28,622 nucleotides of DNA, from contig JAVMKI010000025.1 of assembly GCA_031732755.1 (NCBI GenBank), positions 1 to 28,622 on the forward strand, in the 5' to 3' direction. The position numbers were made by a program, and so were the translations under genes. How positions within the stretch are numbered: position 1 is the first letter of the stretch; each line of letters begins with the position of its first letter. Of the stretch, positions 7,509 through 16,617 are shown in pieces. Under the pieces are notes generated by a model. The model saw nothing but the letters and a program-made list of their open reading frames with translations, searched no databases and was not told where the DNA came from. Source of the DNA: Contendibacter sp031732755 (GTDB taxonomy: Bacteria; Pseudomonadota; Gammaproteobacteria; Competibacterales; Competibacteraceae).

Positions 7509-8831
7509 TTATTCGTCGTCTGGTGGCGCGGGTGAGGCGGTTTCCGGCTCGACGGCTGGCGATGGGGTCGCTTCGGCCGGAGGTTCGGCGGTCGCCGCCG
7601 CCGACTCCGTCGCCGTGGGTTCCGCCGCCGTCACCTCCACCCAGCGTGGACCCAGCAGCGCCTTGGCTTCGCCCAGATGCCAGGCGACGTTGTCGAGGTC
7701 GACATGGGATTTGTGGACCCAAGCCTCGCCCCAGTAGAAATTGCAACTGGTTTCAGCCCGTAGCAGATGCCAGTGCGCTTCGCGCAACACTCGCGCCAGT
7801 TCCGGATTGGGGTCCTTGGCTCGCGCCGCTGCTTGCGCCACCAGGTGAAATTCCCGGCTGATGTCGTGCACCCGAACCATGGTGTCGCGCTGGACCCATG
7901 ACCCCTGCCATTGGTGGAAATCCCAGCCATGATGGGTATCGGTGTTCCAGGCTCCGCGCCGCACCGTGACCCGGCCATGCGCGCCGAACCGGTCCAGATA
8001 ATCGCTGATGAAAATCGGCCGTAGAGCCGAATGGCCGGCGCGAATTTCCTCCATAGCCTCGTGATAGAAATAGGTCCAGAAATTGGATTTCGCGGTGACG
8101 TTGCGAAACCAGCCGCCGTTGTCGCCGTCGGTGGCGGTGGTCACCAGCGGCGGGAAATCGCACCACTTGGTGCGCTCGTGCAACTCGTGGTAGAACCAGC
8201 CATAGTCCATGCCCGCCAACTGGGCGTCGGACAACTCGCGGTCGCGGACGATGATGACCATCTCTTCACCGCCGTACTCGGCGATGTGCGGCCGGTAGCG
8301 CAGTTCCTGCCAGTGCATTGAATCCACCGGATCCACGTACTCGCAGTCCACCATCACGTAGCGGTAACCCGCCTTTTTCAGGTGCGGGATCAGCCGCATG
8401 TCGAAACCCATTTCCGGCGGCCAGAAGCCGTTGAACCGCGTTCGCCACAGCAGATGGCGGGCAATGGCCTGCCAGCGGACGATGTGTTCGTCCCAGTCGG
8501 CTTCGGGAGTCAGCGCCAGCACCGGATGGTAATAACCCGTGCCGAGGATTTCGAACAATTGCTGGTTTTGCAGATACCAGAGCAGCTTGCCACAGTCCAC
8601 GATACCGTAGGCCCGTTCCTGGAAGTTGGGATTGGACAGAGTTTCCAGGAGCGTCCCGGACAGGGACAAATGCACGCGGGCGATGTCCTGGTAATCCCAT
8701 AGCGCCCGCGGCATGCGGTCGTAGGCGAACAGGACTTCCTTGGCTTCCCACGCGTTGGTTTCGAGCAAGTGATCCAGGTTGCTCGGGGGCTGATGCATAT
8801 TCAGCACCAGCGCATGATGAATCTCTCGCAT
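7509..8831 (-). CDS. Glycoside hydrolase family 57 protein (alpha-amylase/glucanotransferase type)
   Basis: 440 residues from ATG 8831, which has GGAG 7 bases upstream. An in-frame extension to 8912 has no support. GH57 landmarks are visible in order: MHQPP (12-16), a region 97-110 with GTGYYHPVLALTP, FWPPEMGF (136-143) with the presumed nucleophile Glu140, and TTATDGDNGGWF (231-242) with the presumed acid Asp235. Helical segments follow. The last 45 residues are an Ala/Pro/Glu/Thr-rich, probably disordered tail. There is no signal peptide, so action on intracellular alpha-glucan such as glycogen is likely. The exact specificity (amylase, branching enzyme, 4-alpha-glucanotransferase) cannot be read from the motifs. 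The gene stands alone between the leu operon and a plus-strand gene. Confidence 0.85.
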   Translation of the reverse strand: MREIHHALVLNMHQPPSNLDHLLETNAWEAKEVLFAYDRMPRALWDYQDIARVHLSLSGTLLETLSNPNFQERAYGIVDCGKLLWYLQNQQLFEILGTGYYHPVLALTPEADWDEHIVRWQAIARHLLWRTRFNGFWPPEMGFDMRLIPHLKKAGYRYVMVDCEYVDPVDSMHWQELRYRPHIAEYGGEEMVIIVRDRELSDAQLAGMDYGWFYHELHERTKWCDFPPLVTTATDGDNGGWFRNVTAKSNFWTYFYHEAMEEIRAGHSALRPIFISDYLDRFGAHGRVTVRRGAWNTDTHHGWDFHQWQGSWVQRDTMVRVHDISREFHLVAQAAARAKDPNPELARVLREAHWHLLRAETSCNFYWGEAWVHKSHVDLDNVAWHLGEAKALLGPRWVEVTAAEPTATESAAATAEPPAEATPSPAVEPETASPAPPDDE

Positions 8832-9045
8832 CGCGCGTCTCCTCGATGATCGTTGATGGGCGATGACGCAAATCCCTTGGCAAGAAGGGGCCGGTAATGA
8901 ATAAGCATACAATAACCGTTTGCTCTCGCCGCCGTGGCGGTATGGGAAAAGCGGCGACGATTAACCCGGCCCGACGAAACGATGCGCGGAACTTGGCCTT
9001 TCTGTCCTTTCGTTGAGGGAGCGGCGAGAGCCGAGTGATGTCGGT

Positions 9046-10104
9046 TCACAATCGCTGGATGATTTCATCCGCCATCTGGGTCGTGGTCAGCTTTCCGCCC
9101 AGATCGGCGGTGCGCGCTCCGGCGCCGATGGTGTCGTCCACGGCCTTTTCGACCGCGACGGCTTCCGTCTCCAGCTCCAGCGAGTGGCGCAGCAACAGGG
9201 CGGTGGACAGGATCATGCCAATCGGATTGGCGATGCCCTTCCCAGCGATGTCGGGAGCCGAACCGTGAATCGGCTCATACAAGCCGACCCGGCCCTCTCC
9301 CAAGCTGGCGGAGGGCAGCATCCCCATCGAACCCGCCAACACCGAGGCTTCGTCGGTGAGAATGTCGCCGAACATGTTTTCGGTGACCACGACATCCATC
9401 CAGGCGGGGCCGGTGATCAGCCGCATGGCGGCGGTATCCACCAGCACATGTTCCAGCGCCACATCGGGATTCGCCGCGCCGACCCGCACCGCGATTTGTC
9501 GCCACAGGCGTGAAGATTCCAGCACATTGGCCTTGTCCACCGACGTGACCTTGCGCTGGCGACCCTTGGCCAGCTTGAACGCCAGTTCCATCACCCGGCG
9601 GATTTCGTAGTCGTAGTATTCCAGGGTATCGACGGCTCGTTCGCGGCCATCCTTGACATCGCGGCCCTTGGGCCAGCCGAAATACAGACCACCGGTCAGC
9701 TCGCGGATGACGAGAATATCCACGCCCCGGAGTTTTTCCGGCTTGAGTGGCGACGAGTCGATCAACGCCGGGTGCACCTTGACCGGACGCAGGTTGGCGA
9801 ACACGCCAAGACCTTTGCGCAGGGCCAGGAGTCCGCGCTCGGGGCGATCCTTGGCGTTCGGGTCATCCCATTTCGGCCCACCGACCGCGCCCAGCAGCAC
9901 CGCGTCCGCCGCCTGGCAATCGACCAGGGTTTCGTCGGTCAGCGACGAACCGAATCGGTCGATGGAACAGCCGCCCATCAGACGTTCCTGGTAGGTCCAT
10001 TCGTGCCCGAATTTCCTGGCAATGGCATCCAGTACGCGGACGGCTTCGCCGACCACTTCCGGGCCGATGCCGTCACCGGGGAGTAAGACGATGTTTGCTT
10101 TCAT
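9046..10104 (-). CDS. leuB: 3-isopropylmalate dehydrogenase
   Basis: 352 residues from ATG 10104, normal for LeuB, with GGAAGAA ahead of the start. The longer frame to 10257 would add non-conserved residues. Family motifs are present: LLPGDGIGPEVV (7-18), the Arg/Lys-rich substrate region around residue 90-105 (LLALRKGLGVFANLRPVK) and the IPMDH signature NMFGDILTDEASVLAGSMGM with its metal-binding aspartates. It oxidises and decarboxylates 3-isopropylmalate with NAD+ in leucine synthesis. In organisms using citramalate synthase it also handles 3-methylmalate, yielding 2-oxobutyrate for isoleucine. It is the last gene of the leuC-leuD-cimA-leuB cluster, which supports both uses. Confidence 0.95.
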   Translation of the reverse strand: MKANIVLLPGDGIGPEVVGEAVRVLDAIARKFGHEWTYQERLMGGCSIDRFGSSLTDETLVDCQAADAVLLGAVGGPKWDDPNAKDRPERGLLALRKGLGVFANLRPVKVHPALIDSSPLKPEKLRGVDILVIRELTGGLYFGWPKGRDVKDGRERAVDTLEYYDYEIRRVMELAFKLAKGRQRKVTSVDKANVLESSRLWRQIAVRVGAANPDVALEHVLVDTAAMRLITGPAWMDVVVTENMFGDILTDEASVLAGSMGMLPSASLGEGRVGLYEPIHGSAPDIAGKGIANPIGMILSTALLLRHSLELETEAVAVEKAVDDTIGAGARTADLGGKLTTTQMADEIIQRL

Positions 10105-10134
10105 GGTTCTTCCATATTCGTAATTCGTGGTCGT

Positions 10135-10155
10135 AGGGTGGGTGGTGCTCACCCT
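10135..10155. promoter_or_regulatory. Intercistronic stem-loop between cimA and leuB
   Basis: AGGGTG (10135-10140) pairs with CACCCT (10150-10155) in the 59-base gap between the cimA stop and the leuB start. There is no U-tract, so it is more likely an mRNA processing or stability element than a terminator. The role is inferred. Confidence 0.35.
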
Positions 10156-10163
10156 GCAAAACT

Positions 10164-11723
10164 TCAGTGCGCCACCGTCAGGCCATATTCCACCGCATCG
10201 ATCAGCGCCTGCCAGGACGCTTCGATAATGTTGGCGCTCGCGCCGACCGTGCTCCACAACCGGGTGGTGTTGCGGGTGTCGATCAACACGCGGGTGATGG
10301 CTTCCGTCCCATCCTGGCCGTCCAGAATGCGGACCTTGTAGTCCGCCAACTGGAAGGAGGCGAGCTGCGGGTAGTGCCCCATCAGCGCCTTGCGCAGGGC
10401 CAGGTCGAGGGCGTTCACCGGCCCGTTGCCCTCGGCGGCGGTGTGCATCACCTCGTCGCCCACTTTCAGCTTGACCATGGCCTCGGCAAAAATACCTCGG
10501 CCCTGACGATGTTCCACGTTGACCAGAAAGTCCACCAACTCAAACAGCGGCTTGTAATCGGGTTGCTGACGCTTGAGCATCATGGCGACCGAGGCTTCGG
10601 CGGCCTCGAAGGAAAAGCCGCGCGCTTCGAGTTCCTTCACGTCGTTGAGCACGCCCACCACGTCCGCCACATTGCTGACATCCACGCCGTGTTCCTCGGC
10701 CTTGCTCAGGATGTTCGCCCGCCCCGACAGAGCGGAGACCACCACGCGCATCCGGTTGCCCACCCGCTCCGGCGCGACGTGCTGGTACGATTGTTCCGAG
10801 CGACGCATGGCCGCCACGTGTACGCCGCCCTTGTGCGCGAACGCGCTCTTGCCGACGTAAGGCAGATGGTCGTTGGGCGTGACGTTGGCGACCGCATCGA
10901 CCACGTGCGATAGCTCGTAGAGTTTGTGCAGGCGGTTTTCCGGCAGGCACTGACGACCCATCTTGAGTTCCAGGTTGGCCATGATGGAACACAGGTTGGC
11001 GTTGCCGCAGCGTTCGCCCACGCCGTTGATGGTGCCCTGCACCTGGATGGCGCCTTCGCGCACGGCCAGCAGCGCGTTGATGACCGCACACTCGCTGTCG
11101 TTATGGGTGTGGATGCCAAAGGGGTGTTGGATCGATTCCTTCATCTCGCGGATGATGGTTTCCACTTCCCAGGGCATGGTGCCGCCGTTGGTGTCGCACA
11201 GCACCACCGTTTCGGCCCCGCCGCGAATGGCGGCCTTGAGCGTTTCGAGCGCATAGAGCGCATCCGCCTTGTAACCGTCGAAAAAATGCTCGGCGTCGTA
11301 GATGACGCGGCGACCGGCGGCGCGTAGGTAGGCCACCGACTGCTCGACGATGCGCAGGTTGTCCTCCAAGGTGGTTTGCAGCACGTCGGTGACATGCAGG
11401 GTCCAGGTTTTGCCGAAGATGGTACAGACCGGCGTCCGCGCGTCGAGTAGCGCCTGGATGTTGGCGTCGTCCTCCGGGCCGCCCTTGACGCGGCAGGTGG
11501 AGCCAAAGGCGGCGATCAGCGCCGTATTCCATTCCATGTCACGAGCACGCTCGAAAAATTCGGCGTCCTTGGGATTGGAGCCGGGCCAACCGCCTTCGAT
11601 AAAGGTCACGCCCAGATCGTCCAGTCGCCGAGCGATGCGGATTTTATCGTGACCGGAAAGGGTGAATCCCTCGCTTTGCGTTCCGTCGCGCAGGGTAGTG
11701 TCGTAAATCTGAATGAATGACAT
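10164..11723 (-). CDS. cimA: (R)-citramalate synthase
   Basis: 519 residues from ATG 11723. The HMGL-like catalytic barrel starts with IYDTTLRDGTQSEGF (6-20) and contains the metal ligands in GIHTHND (203-209) and GTINGVGERCGNANL (230-244). The LeuA-type dimerisation/allosteric domain occupies about 390-519. Length and motifs fit the long CimA type (Geobacter-like) rather than 2-isopropylmalate synthase. For example, WPGSNPKDAEFF follows the second strand, as is typical of this group. The enzyme condenses pyruvate and acetyl-CoA to citramalate, the first step of threonine-independent isoleucine synthesis. The next steps use LeuCD and LeuB, whose genes flank it. The start is preceded by only a weak GAGA. 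No leuA is in the window. Confidence 0.9.
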   Translation of the reverse strand: MSFIQIYDTTLRDGTQSEGFTLSGHDKIRIARRLDDLGVTFIEGGWPGSNPKDAEFFERARDMEWNTALIAAFGSTCRVKGGPEDDANIQALLDARTPVCTIFGKTWTLHVTDVLQTTLEDNLRIVEQSVAYLRAAGRRVIYDAEHFFDGYKADALYALETLKAAIRGGAETVVLCDTNGGTMPWEVETIIREMKESIQHPFGIHTHNDSECAVINALLAVREGAIQVQGTINGVGERCGNANLCSIMANLELKMGRQCLPENRLHKLYELSHVVDAVANVTPNDHLPYVGKSAFAHKGGVHVAAMRRSEQSYQHVAPERVGNRMRVVVSALSGRANILSKAEEHGVDVSNVADVVGVLNDVKELEARGFSFEAAEASVAMMLKRQQPDYKPLFELVDFLVNVEHRQGRGIFAEAMVKLKVGDEVMHTAAEGNGPVNALDLALRKALMGHYPQLASFQLADYKVRILDGQDGTEAITRVLIDTRNTTRLWSTVGASANIIEASWQALIDAVEYGLTVAH

Positions 11724-11764
11724 GGTTGTCTCGTGGGAAGTGGTAACTAGCGAATAGCGCAATC

Positions 11765-11780
11765 GTGACTCCCTAGTCAC
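11765..11780. repeat. Palindrome and short repeat tract between leuD and cimA
   Basis: GTGACT-CCCT-AGTCAC forms a 6-bp hairpin inside the 81-base leuD-cimA gap. The surrounding bases repeat variants of CTAGCGAATAGCG and CTAATCGCTAATCAC, giving a low-complexity tract of the kind seen in dispersed intergenic repeats. It may tune expression of the downstream genes; the function is not evident. Confidence 0.4.
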
Positions 11781-11804
11781 CAACCACTAATCGCTAATCA
11801 CTTT

Positions 11805-12398
11805 TTAAGCGCCAATCACTCTCCGCGCTTCGAACGCCGTGATTTCCTGCTCGAAATTCAGGATATAACCCAACTCGTCCACGCCATTCAGCAGGCAGGT
11901 CTTGTAGAAGGGGTCTATCGGGAACACGGTCGAGCCGCCGGGAAAAGATAATATTTGAGTGGCCAGATCGATGGTCAGTTCCACATCGGGGTTTTCCCGA
12001 ACCATCGCCAACAGTTTCTCATGGGTCCGCGCATCCACGATGACCGGCATCAGACCGTTCTTGAGGGCGTTGTTGCGGAAAATGTCGGCGAACGAAGTGC
12101 TGATCACCGCCTGGAACCCGAATCCAGTCAATGCCCAGGGAGCGTGCTCGCGGGAGGAACCGCAACCGAAATTGTCGCCCGCCAGCAGGATTTGGCGGCC
12201 CACCGCCGCGGGTTGATTGAGCACGAAATCAGGCTTGGGAGAACCGTCGGCGTGGTAGCGCCAGTCGGCGAACAGATTGTCGCCCATGCCATTCTTGTCG
12301 GTCGCTTTCAGAAACCGGGCCGGGATGATCTGATCGGTGTCGATGTCACTGACCGGCAGCACGACGACGCGGGAAGTGAGGGAAGTAAATTGAGCCAT
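11805..12398 (-). CDS. leuD: 3-isopropylmalate dehydratase small subunit
   Basis: 197 residues, slightly short but within the family range. It has the swivelling-domain motifs: SDIDTDQIIPARFLK (17-31), NFGCGSSREHAPWAL (about 76-90) and FADIFRNNALKNGLMP. Together with LeuC it isomerises 2-isopropylmalate to 3-isopropylmalate, and citramalate to 3-methylmalate when CimA is used. Its ATG lies 1 base after the leuC stop codon, so translation is coupled to the large subunit. No anomalies were seen. Confidence 0.95.
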   Translation of the reverse strand: MAQFTSLTSRVVVLPVSDIDTDQIIPARFLKATDKNGMGDNLFADWRYHADGSPKPDFVLNQPAAVGRQILLAGDNFGCGSSREHAPWALTGFGFQAVISTSFADIFRNNALKNGLMPVIVDARTHEKLLAMVRENPDVELTIDLATQILSFPGGSTVFPIDPFYKTCLLNGVDELGYILNFEQEITAFEARRVIGA

Positions 12399-12399
12399 G

Positions 12400-13809
12400 T
12401 TACCGGCCTCCAGTCACGGTGCGCGGATCGGCCACGGCGCCGGCCAACGCGCTGGCGGCGGCGGTCAGCGGCGACGCGAGGAAAGTGCGTCCGCCCGGAC
12501 CCTGGCGACCTTCGAAATTGCGGTTGCTGGTGCTGACGGCGTACTGACCGGGCTGGAGTTGATCGCCATTCATGGCGATGCACATGCTGCATCCGGGCTC
12601 GCGCCATTCCGCGCCCGCCGCCTTGAACACTTGATCCAGGCCTTCGGCTTCCGCCTGTTTCTTGATGGATTGCGAGCCGGGGACCACCATGACGCGCACG
12701 CCGGTGGCGACCTTGCGATCCCTGAGCAGCGCGGCGGCCTCGCGCAAGTCGGAGATGCGCGAGTTGGTGCAGCTACCGATGAAGACCACGTCCACTTTCT
12801 GGCCCAGCAGGGCTTGACCGGGCTGGAGGCCCATGTAGCGCAGCGCCTTGTCGAGCGCGGCTTTCTGGTGGGCATCGCCCGGACTGGCGGGGTCGGGTAC
12901 GCGCCCGGTAATGCCCATGCCCATGCCGGGATTGGTGCCGTAGGTGATCATCGGTTCGAGCGCGGCGGCGTCCAGGGTGATGGCGTGGTCATAAACCGCG
13001 CCTGCGTCACTGGTCAGATTTTTCCAACGGGCGATGGCCTGGTCCCATTCCGCGTCCTTGGGCGCCTGTTCGCGACCCCGGAGATAGGCAAAGGTGATGT
13101 CGTCGGGCGCGATCAAACCCGCCCGCGCGCCGCCCTCGATGGACATGTTGCAGACAGTCATGCGTTGTTCCATCGTCAGCCCGCGGATGGCGGAGCCGGT
13201 GTACTCGAGAACATAACCGGTCCCGCCACCGACGCCGATTTTGGCGATCAGCGCGAGGATAATGTCCTTGGCGGAGACGCCGGCCGGGAGTGTCCCATCC
13301 ACGCGGACCTCGCAAGTCCTGGGCTTTTTCTGCAACAGGCATTGGGTGGCGAGGACATGTTCGACCTCGCTGGTGCCGATCCCGAAAGCCAGCGCGCCAA
13401 ACGCGCCGTGGGTGGCGGTGTGGCTGTCGCCGCAGACGATGGTCATGCCAGGCTGGGTCAGGCCCAGTTCCGGGCCGATGACATGGACGATGCCGCGATG
13501 AGGACTGGTCATGCCGTGCAGGGTGACGCCGAATTCAGCGGCGTTGATTTTCATCTGCCGGATTTGCGCGGCGGCCAGCGGGTCGCTGATCGGCACGTCG
13601 AGCGGCGTGGTCGGGATGGAGTGGTCCATCGTGGCGACGGTGCGCTCGGGACGGCGGACCGGCAAGCCGCGCTGACGCAGGCCGGTAAAAGCCTGGGGCG
13701 AGGTCACCTCGTGGACGAGATGCAGGTCGATATACAGGATGGCCGGGGAATCGGGTTGCTCGGCAACGACATGCGACTCCCAGATTTTTTCAAAGAGTGT
13801 CTTGGGCAT
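12400..13809 (-). CDS. leuC: 3-isopropylmalate dehydratase large subunit
   Basis: 469 residues, full length. The aconitase fold carries the three [4Fe-4S] cysteines Cys347 in GSCTNSR and Cys407/Cys410 in CSMC. These positions agree with those of characterised LeuC proteins. Other conserved stretches are LVHEVTSPQAF (31-41), GDSHTATHGAFGALAFGIG (about 129-147) and STSNRNFEGRQG. It is the first gene of the minus-strand leuC-leuD-cimA-leuB cluster. A promoter should lie within about 13810-13890. I see no clear -35/-10 pair and no leader peptide with leucine codons, so the mode of control is open. Confidence 0.95.
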   Translation of the reverse strand: MPKTLFEKIWESHVVAEQPDSPAILYIDLHLVHEVTSPQAFTGLRQRGLPVRRPERTVATMDHSIPTTPLDVPISDPLAAAQIRQMKINAAEFGVTLHGMTSPHRGIVHVIGPELGLTQPGMTIVCGDSHTATHGAFGALAFGIGTSEVEHVLATQCLLQKKPRTCEVRVDGTLPAGVSAKDIILALIAKIGVGGGTGYVLEYTGSAIRGLTMEQRMTVCNMSIEGGARAGLIAPDDITFAYLRGREQAPKDAEWDQAIARWKNLTSDAGAVYDHAITLDAAALEPMITYGTNPGMGMGITGRVPDPASPGDAHQKAALDKALRYMGLQPGQALLGQKVDVVFIGSCTNSRISDLREAAALLRDRKVATGVRVMVVPGSQSIKKQAEAEGLDQVFKAAGAEWREPGCSMCIAMNGDQLQPGQYAVSTSNRNFEGRQGPGGRTFLASPLTAAASALAGAVADPRTVTGGR

Positions 13810-13899
13810 GACAAACCAGTAATGATCGGGTGAATGTTAGGTTCCAACCGGGCGTTGGGTGTTCCGACGACGGGGATGATGAAATTCGTCTATGGATAA

Positions 13900-13914
13900 A
13901 CGCTTTTGAAGCGT
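13900..13914 (-). terminator. Stem-loop downstream of the two-component operon
   Basis: ACGCTT-TTG-AAGCGT forms a 6-bp hairpin. On the minus strand it is followed by TTATCC, and on the plus strand by CTTT. It lies about 100 bases after the sensor kinase stop and before leuC, so it may separate the two minus-strand operons. The weak U-tract lowers confidence. Confidence 0.4.
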
Positions 13915-14013
13915 CTTTACCTTCCTGATCGGGATGATTTCATAGAAAGGACCGGAAATTCAACCGCTCTCGTCAGGACGGGATTGAACGCGCCGATGGA
14001 GGATCGCCTTCAT

Positions 14014-15645
14014 TCACTCGGCTGGCGGCGGCAGGTGAATTCGCAACCGTGTTCCCGCCATGCTTTCCCCCAACGCGATGGTGCCCCGATGCGCGGTCAG
14101 CAGCGACTTGACCACCGCCAAGCCGAGACCCGTGCCGCCGCGCGCCCGGTCGGTGGTGAAGAACGGTTCAAACACCCGCGCCGCGTTGGCCGCCGAAATG
14201 CCCGGCCCGTTGTCGCTGATCTCGATCAGCAGGGCGGCATTGGTTCCAGCGCCCGGCGCCGGGCAGGTCACGGCCACGGTGACGGCGTCGCCGCCGTGTT
14301 GGCGAGCGTTGTCCAGCAGATTGCCCAGGATGGATTCCAGCACGTCCTCCGCCATGGCCACGCTGGCCGACGGCAGTGGTTCGTCCACGGAGACCGCCAA
14401 TCCCGCGTCTCGATAACGGGCGGCGAGCCGCCGAACCACGGCGGCGACCTCGGCGCGGTCGCTGGCCGAAGCCTGCATCACATCGGCGCGGGCCAGTTCC
14501 AGTAACCGCCGTACCAGACGCTCCAATCGGGCGGCATCCTGATCGAGATGACTCAGAAACCGTTCGCGTTCGATCACGGTCATCGTGTCGAGATGGTCGC
14601 GCAGCAGCTCCACCGCACCCCGGATCGCCGCCAAGGGAGTCTTGAACTCGTGGGAGACCTGGGCGGCGAAAGTGCGGATGTAGTCGGCGCGCTGTTCCAG
14701 ATAACGCGCCATCGCCGCCACCGCGTGCGACAACTCGGCGATTTCCCGCGTGACCGGCCGGGCCAGTGGCGTCACCGCGCCTTTTTCCCCGGCGGTGGCG
14801 CGTTGCGCCTGCCGCACCAGCGCCTGGAGTGGTCGCACGATCGTGAAGGAGGTGAACGCCGACATCAACACCACGGTGCCGAGTAGTAAAGCCGTCGCCA
14901 GCAGTAGGTGATCGCGCTTGCCATGGAGCACCTGGGAGAGCGCAATTGGCGTGCGCCACAGCAGAACCGTTGCCACGATCCGCTGATCCTGGATGATCGG
15001 CGCGGCGACGAACACCCGCAGGGGTGTGCCGCGACTGATGGAATCAATCGCGGGCGGCGCCGAGTCGGAAACCCGTCGGCGCAGGAAGCTGACCGGCTCG
15101 CCGGTCAAAGCCCGTCGTATTTCCTCGAACGCTGTCAAGGAACGGCCCAGACTGGGGCCGGTGGTCGCCACCACCGTACCTTGCGTGTCCGTCACGGCGA
15201 TGCCCGCCAGGGTCATGACTTGCGCATCCTGAAGCAGGGCTTGCAGTTCCTGGCCGATGGCCCAGGCGCGCGGATCGACCGGCGCGGTTGGGACGGTGGT
15301 GTCCGGCGGCGGTGGGTACACCGGGTCCTCGGCCAAATCCAATCGCGCCGGCCGCGGATGCCAGTGGGTTTCACTGTCGCGCCGCTCCCGCCAGGGCGCG
15401 GCGAGTGGCAGACCATACCCTGGATCGGCCACGACTTGCGGGGTCAATCGCGCCAAGACCGCGCGATAACCAGCGGCGACGAACGCCGCCTGCGCGATCA
15501 GCTCCGATTCGGTCTGGCGCACCAGGGCGCTGTCGTACAGCCGCAGCGCTTCCAACCCCAGCAGTGGCAACCACAGCACCATCAAGTTGACCGCCAGCAA
15601 CAGGTAACGCAGCCTGAGTCGGGGCAACCGGGGGGACGGTGGCAT
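14014..15645 (-). CDS. Membrane sensor histidine kinase
   Basis: 543 residues. Membrane segment 1 (about 14-34) and membrane segment 2 (about 247-270) enclose a periplasmic sensor of about 210 residues (double-Cache-like by size). A HAMP region (about 271-322) follows, then HisKA with SHEFKTPLAAIRG and phospho-acceptor His332. The HATPase domain has the N box LLDNARQHG, G1 DNGPGI, F box FEPFFTT and G2 GGTGLGLAVV. Its ATG directly follows the stop codon of the response regulator gene (TGAATG), so the two are translationally coupled partners. The arrangement is reminiscent of CreBC-like systems, but the periplasmic domain is not recognisable and the signal is unknown. All catalytic boxes are intact. 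Confidence 0.9.
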   Translation of the reverse strand: MPPSPRLPRLRLRYLLLAVNLMVLWLPLLGLEALRLYDSALVRQTESELIAQAAFVAAGYRAVLARLTPQVVADPGYGLPLAAPWRERRDSETHWHPRPARLDLAEDPVYPPPPDTTVPTAPVDPRAWAIGQELQALLQDAQVMTLAGIAVTDTQGTVVATTGPSLGRSLTAFEEIRRALTGEPVSFLRRRVSDSAPPAIDSISRGTPLRVFVAAPIIQDQRIVATVLLWRTPIALSQVLHGKRDHLLLATALLLGTVVLMSAFTSFTIVRPLQALVRQAQRATAGEKGAVTPLARPVTREIAELSHAVAAMARYLEQRADYIRTFAAQVSHEFKTPLAAIRGAVELLRDHLDTMTVIERERFLSHLDQDAARLERLVRRLLELARADVMQASASDRAEVAAVVRRLAARYRDAGLAVSVDEPLPSASVAMAEDVLESILGNLLDNARQHGGDAVTVAVTCPAPGAGTNAALLIEISDNGPGISAANAARVFEPFFTTDRARGGTGLGLAVVKSLLTAHRGTIALGESMAGTRLRIHLPPPAE

Positions 15646-16338
15646 TCAGCAAGGTCCCAGCCGGTAACCGATGCCGTGCAGCGTTTCGATGGGATCCGCG
15701 CGCAGCGCCTTGAATTTGGCGCGCACCCGGCGCACGTGACTGTCAATGGTGCGGTCGCTGACCACGCGGTAATCCTGATAGCTGCCGTCGATCAACTGAT
15801 CGCGGTTGAACACCTTGCCGGGGTGACTTAACAGCGTGCGCAGGATGCCGAACTCGGTCAGGGTCAGCACCACCTCCTGGTCTTGCCACCAAGCCGTGTA
15901 GCGATCCAAATTCAGTCGCAGCCGACCGTGTTCGATCCAACGCCCATCCGAAGCCTTGGTGTCGGGTGACACCTCGCTCTTGGCGCGCCGCAAAATCGCC
16001 CGTACCCGCGCGGTCAACTCGCGGGGACTGAACGGCTTGGTCACGTAGTCGTCGCCACCCAGCTCCAGACCGAGGATGCGATCCACTTCGTCATCGCGCG
16101 ACGACAGGAACACAATGGGAACGACGCTGACGCGCCGTAATGCTTTGCACACCTCGGTACCGTCCAACTCCGGCATGACGATATCCAGCACCACCAAATC
16201 CGGGCGCGTTTCCTGAAACCGCGCCAGCGCCTGTTCTCCGTTTTCGGCTTCCACGGTGGCGAAGCCCTCCCTTTTTAGGGCGAAACAGATCACTTCGCGG
16301 ATATGGGGATCGTCGTCGACGACCAAAATGGTGGGCAT
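15646..16338 (-). CDS. OmpR/PhoB-family response regulator
   Basis: 230 residues from ATG 16338. The frame extends to a TTG further upstream but homology begins at MPTILVVDDD. The receiver domain has the acidic pair D8/D9, phospho-acceptor Asp52 (VLDIVMPELDG), the conserved Ser/Thr near residue 79-80 and Lys101 in TKPFSPREL. A linker precedes a winged-helix DNA-binding domain at about 130-230 with LTLTEFGILRTLLSHPGKVFNR and the recognition helix around SDRTIDSHVRRVRAKF. It is the cognate regulator of the kinase encoded immediately downstream. Target genes cannot be inferred from the window. Confidence 0.92.
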   Translation of the reverse strand: MPTILVVDDDPHIREVICFALKREGFATVEAENGEQALARFQETRPDLVVLDIVMPELDGTEVCKALRRVSVVPIVFLSSRDDEVDRILGLELGGDDYVTKPFSPRELTARVRAILRRAKSEVSPDTKASDGRWIEHGRLRLNLDRYTAWWQDQEVVLTLTEFGILRTLLSHPGKVFNRDQLIDGSYQDYRVVSDRTIDSHVRRVRAKFKALRADPIETLHGIGYRLGPC

Positions 16339-16528
16339 GGGTCTCGGTGCCGCGCGCGCGGGCAATGATGGATGGACGATTGACAGCTTATACCGTTATT
16401 TTCCAACGGAGGAAGGCTTTTTGACGAACGAATCGCGACATTTCGTGCAGGCTCTCAACCGCCTAATGACCGCGTGTCATGGCGGCAAACCGTGCCCGGT
16501 CCGGGAACGAGCCCAGGAAGCGTTTACC

Positions 16529-16544
16529 CCCCTCCCGTGAGGGG
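16529..16544. repeat. GC-rich hairpin in the gap 16339-16617
   Basis: CCCCTC-CCGT-GAGGGG forms a 6-bp hairpin within a 279-base non-coding stretch downstream of the phaC-like gene and upstream of the response regulator gene. It resembles the dispersed CCCTC/GAGGG repeats found between genes in many GC-rich genomes. Without a U-run it is a poor terminator. The rest of the gap shows no coding potential. Confidence 0.4.
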
Positions 16545-16617
16545 AGGAGGAGTTTAGCAACTGGCTGGGTGGGGGGTGTGAATGGTTGCGAAGGAGGAGC
16601 GAATGGTCGCTCGCGAT

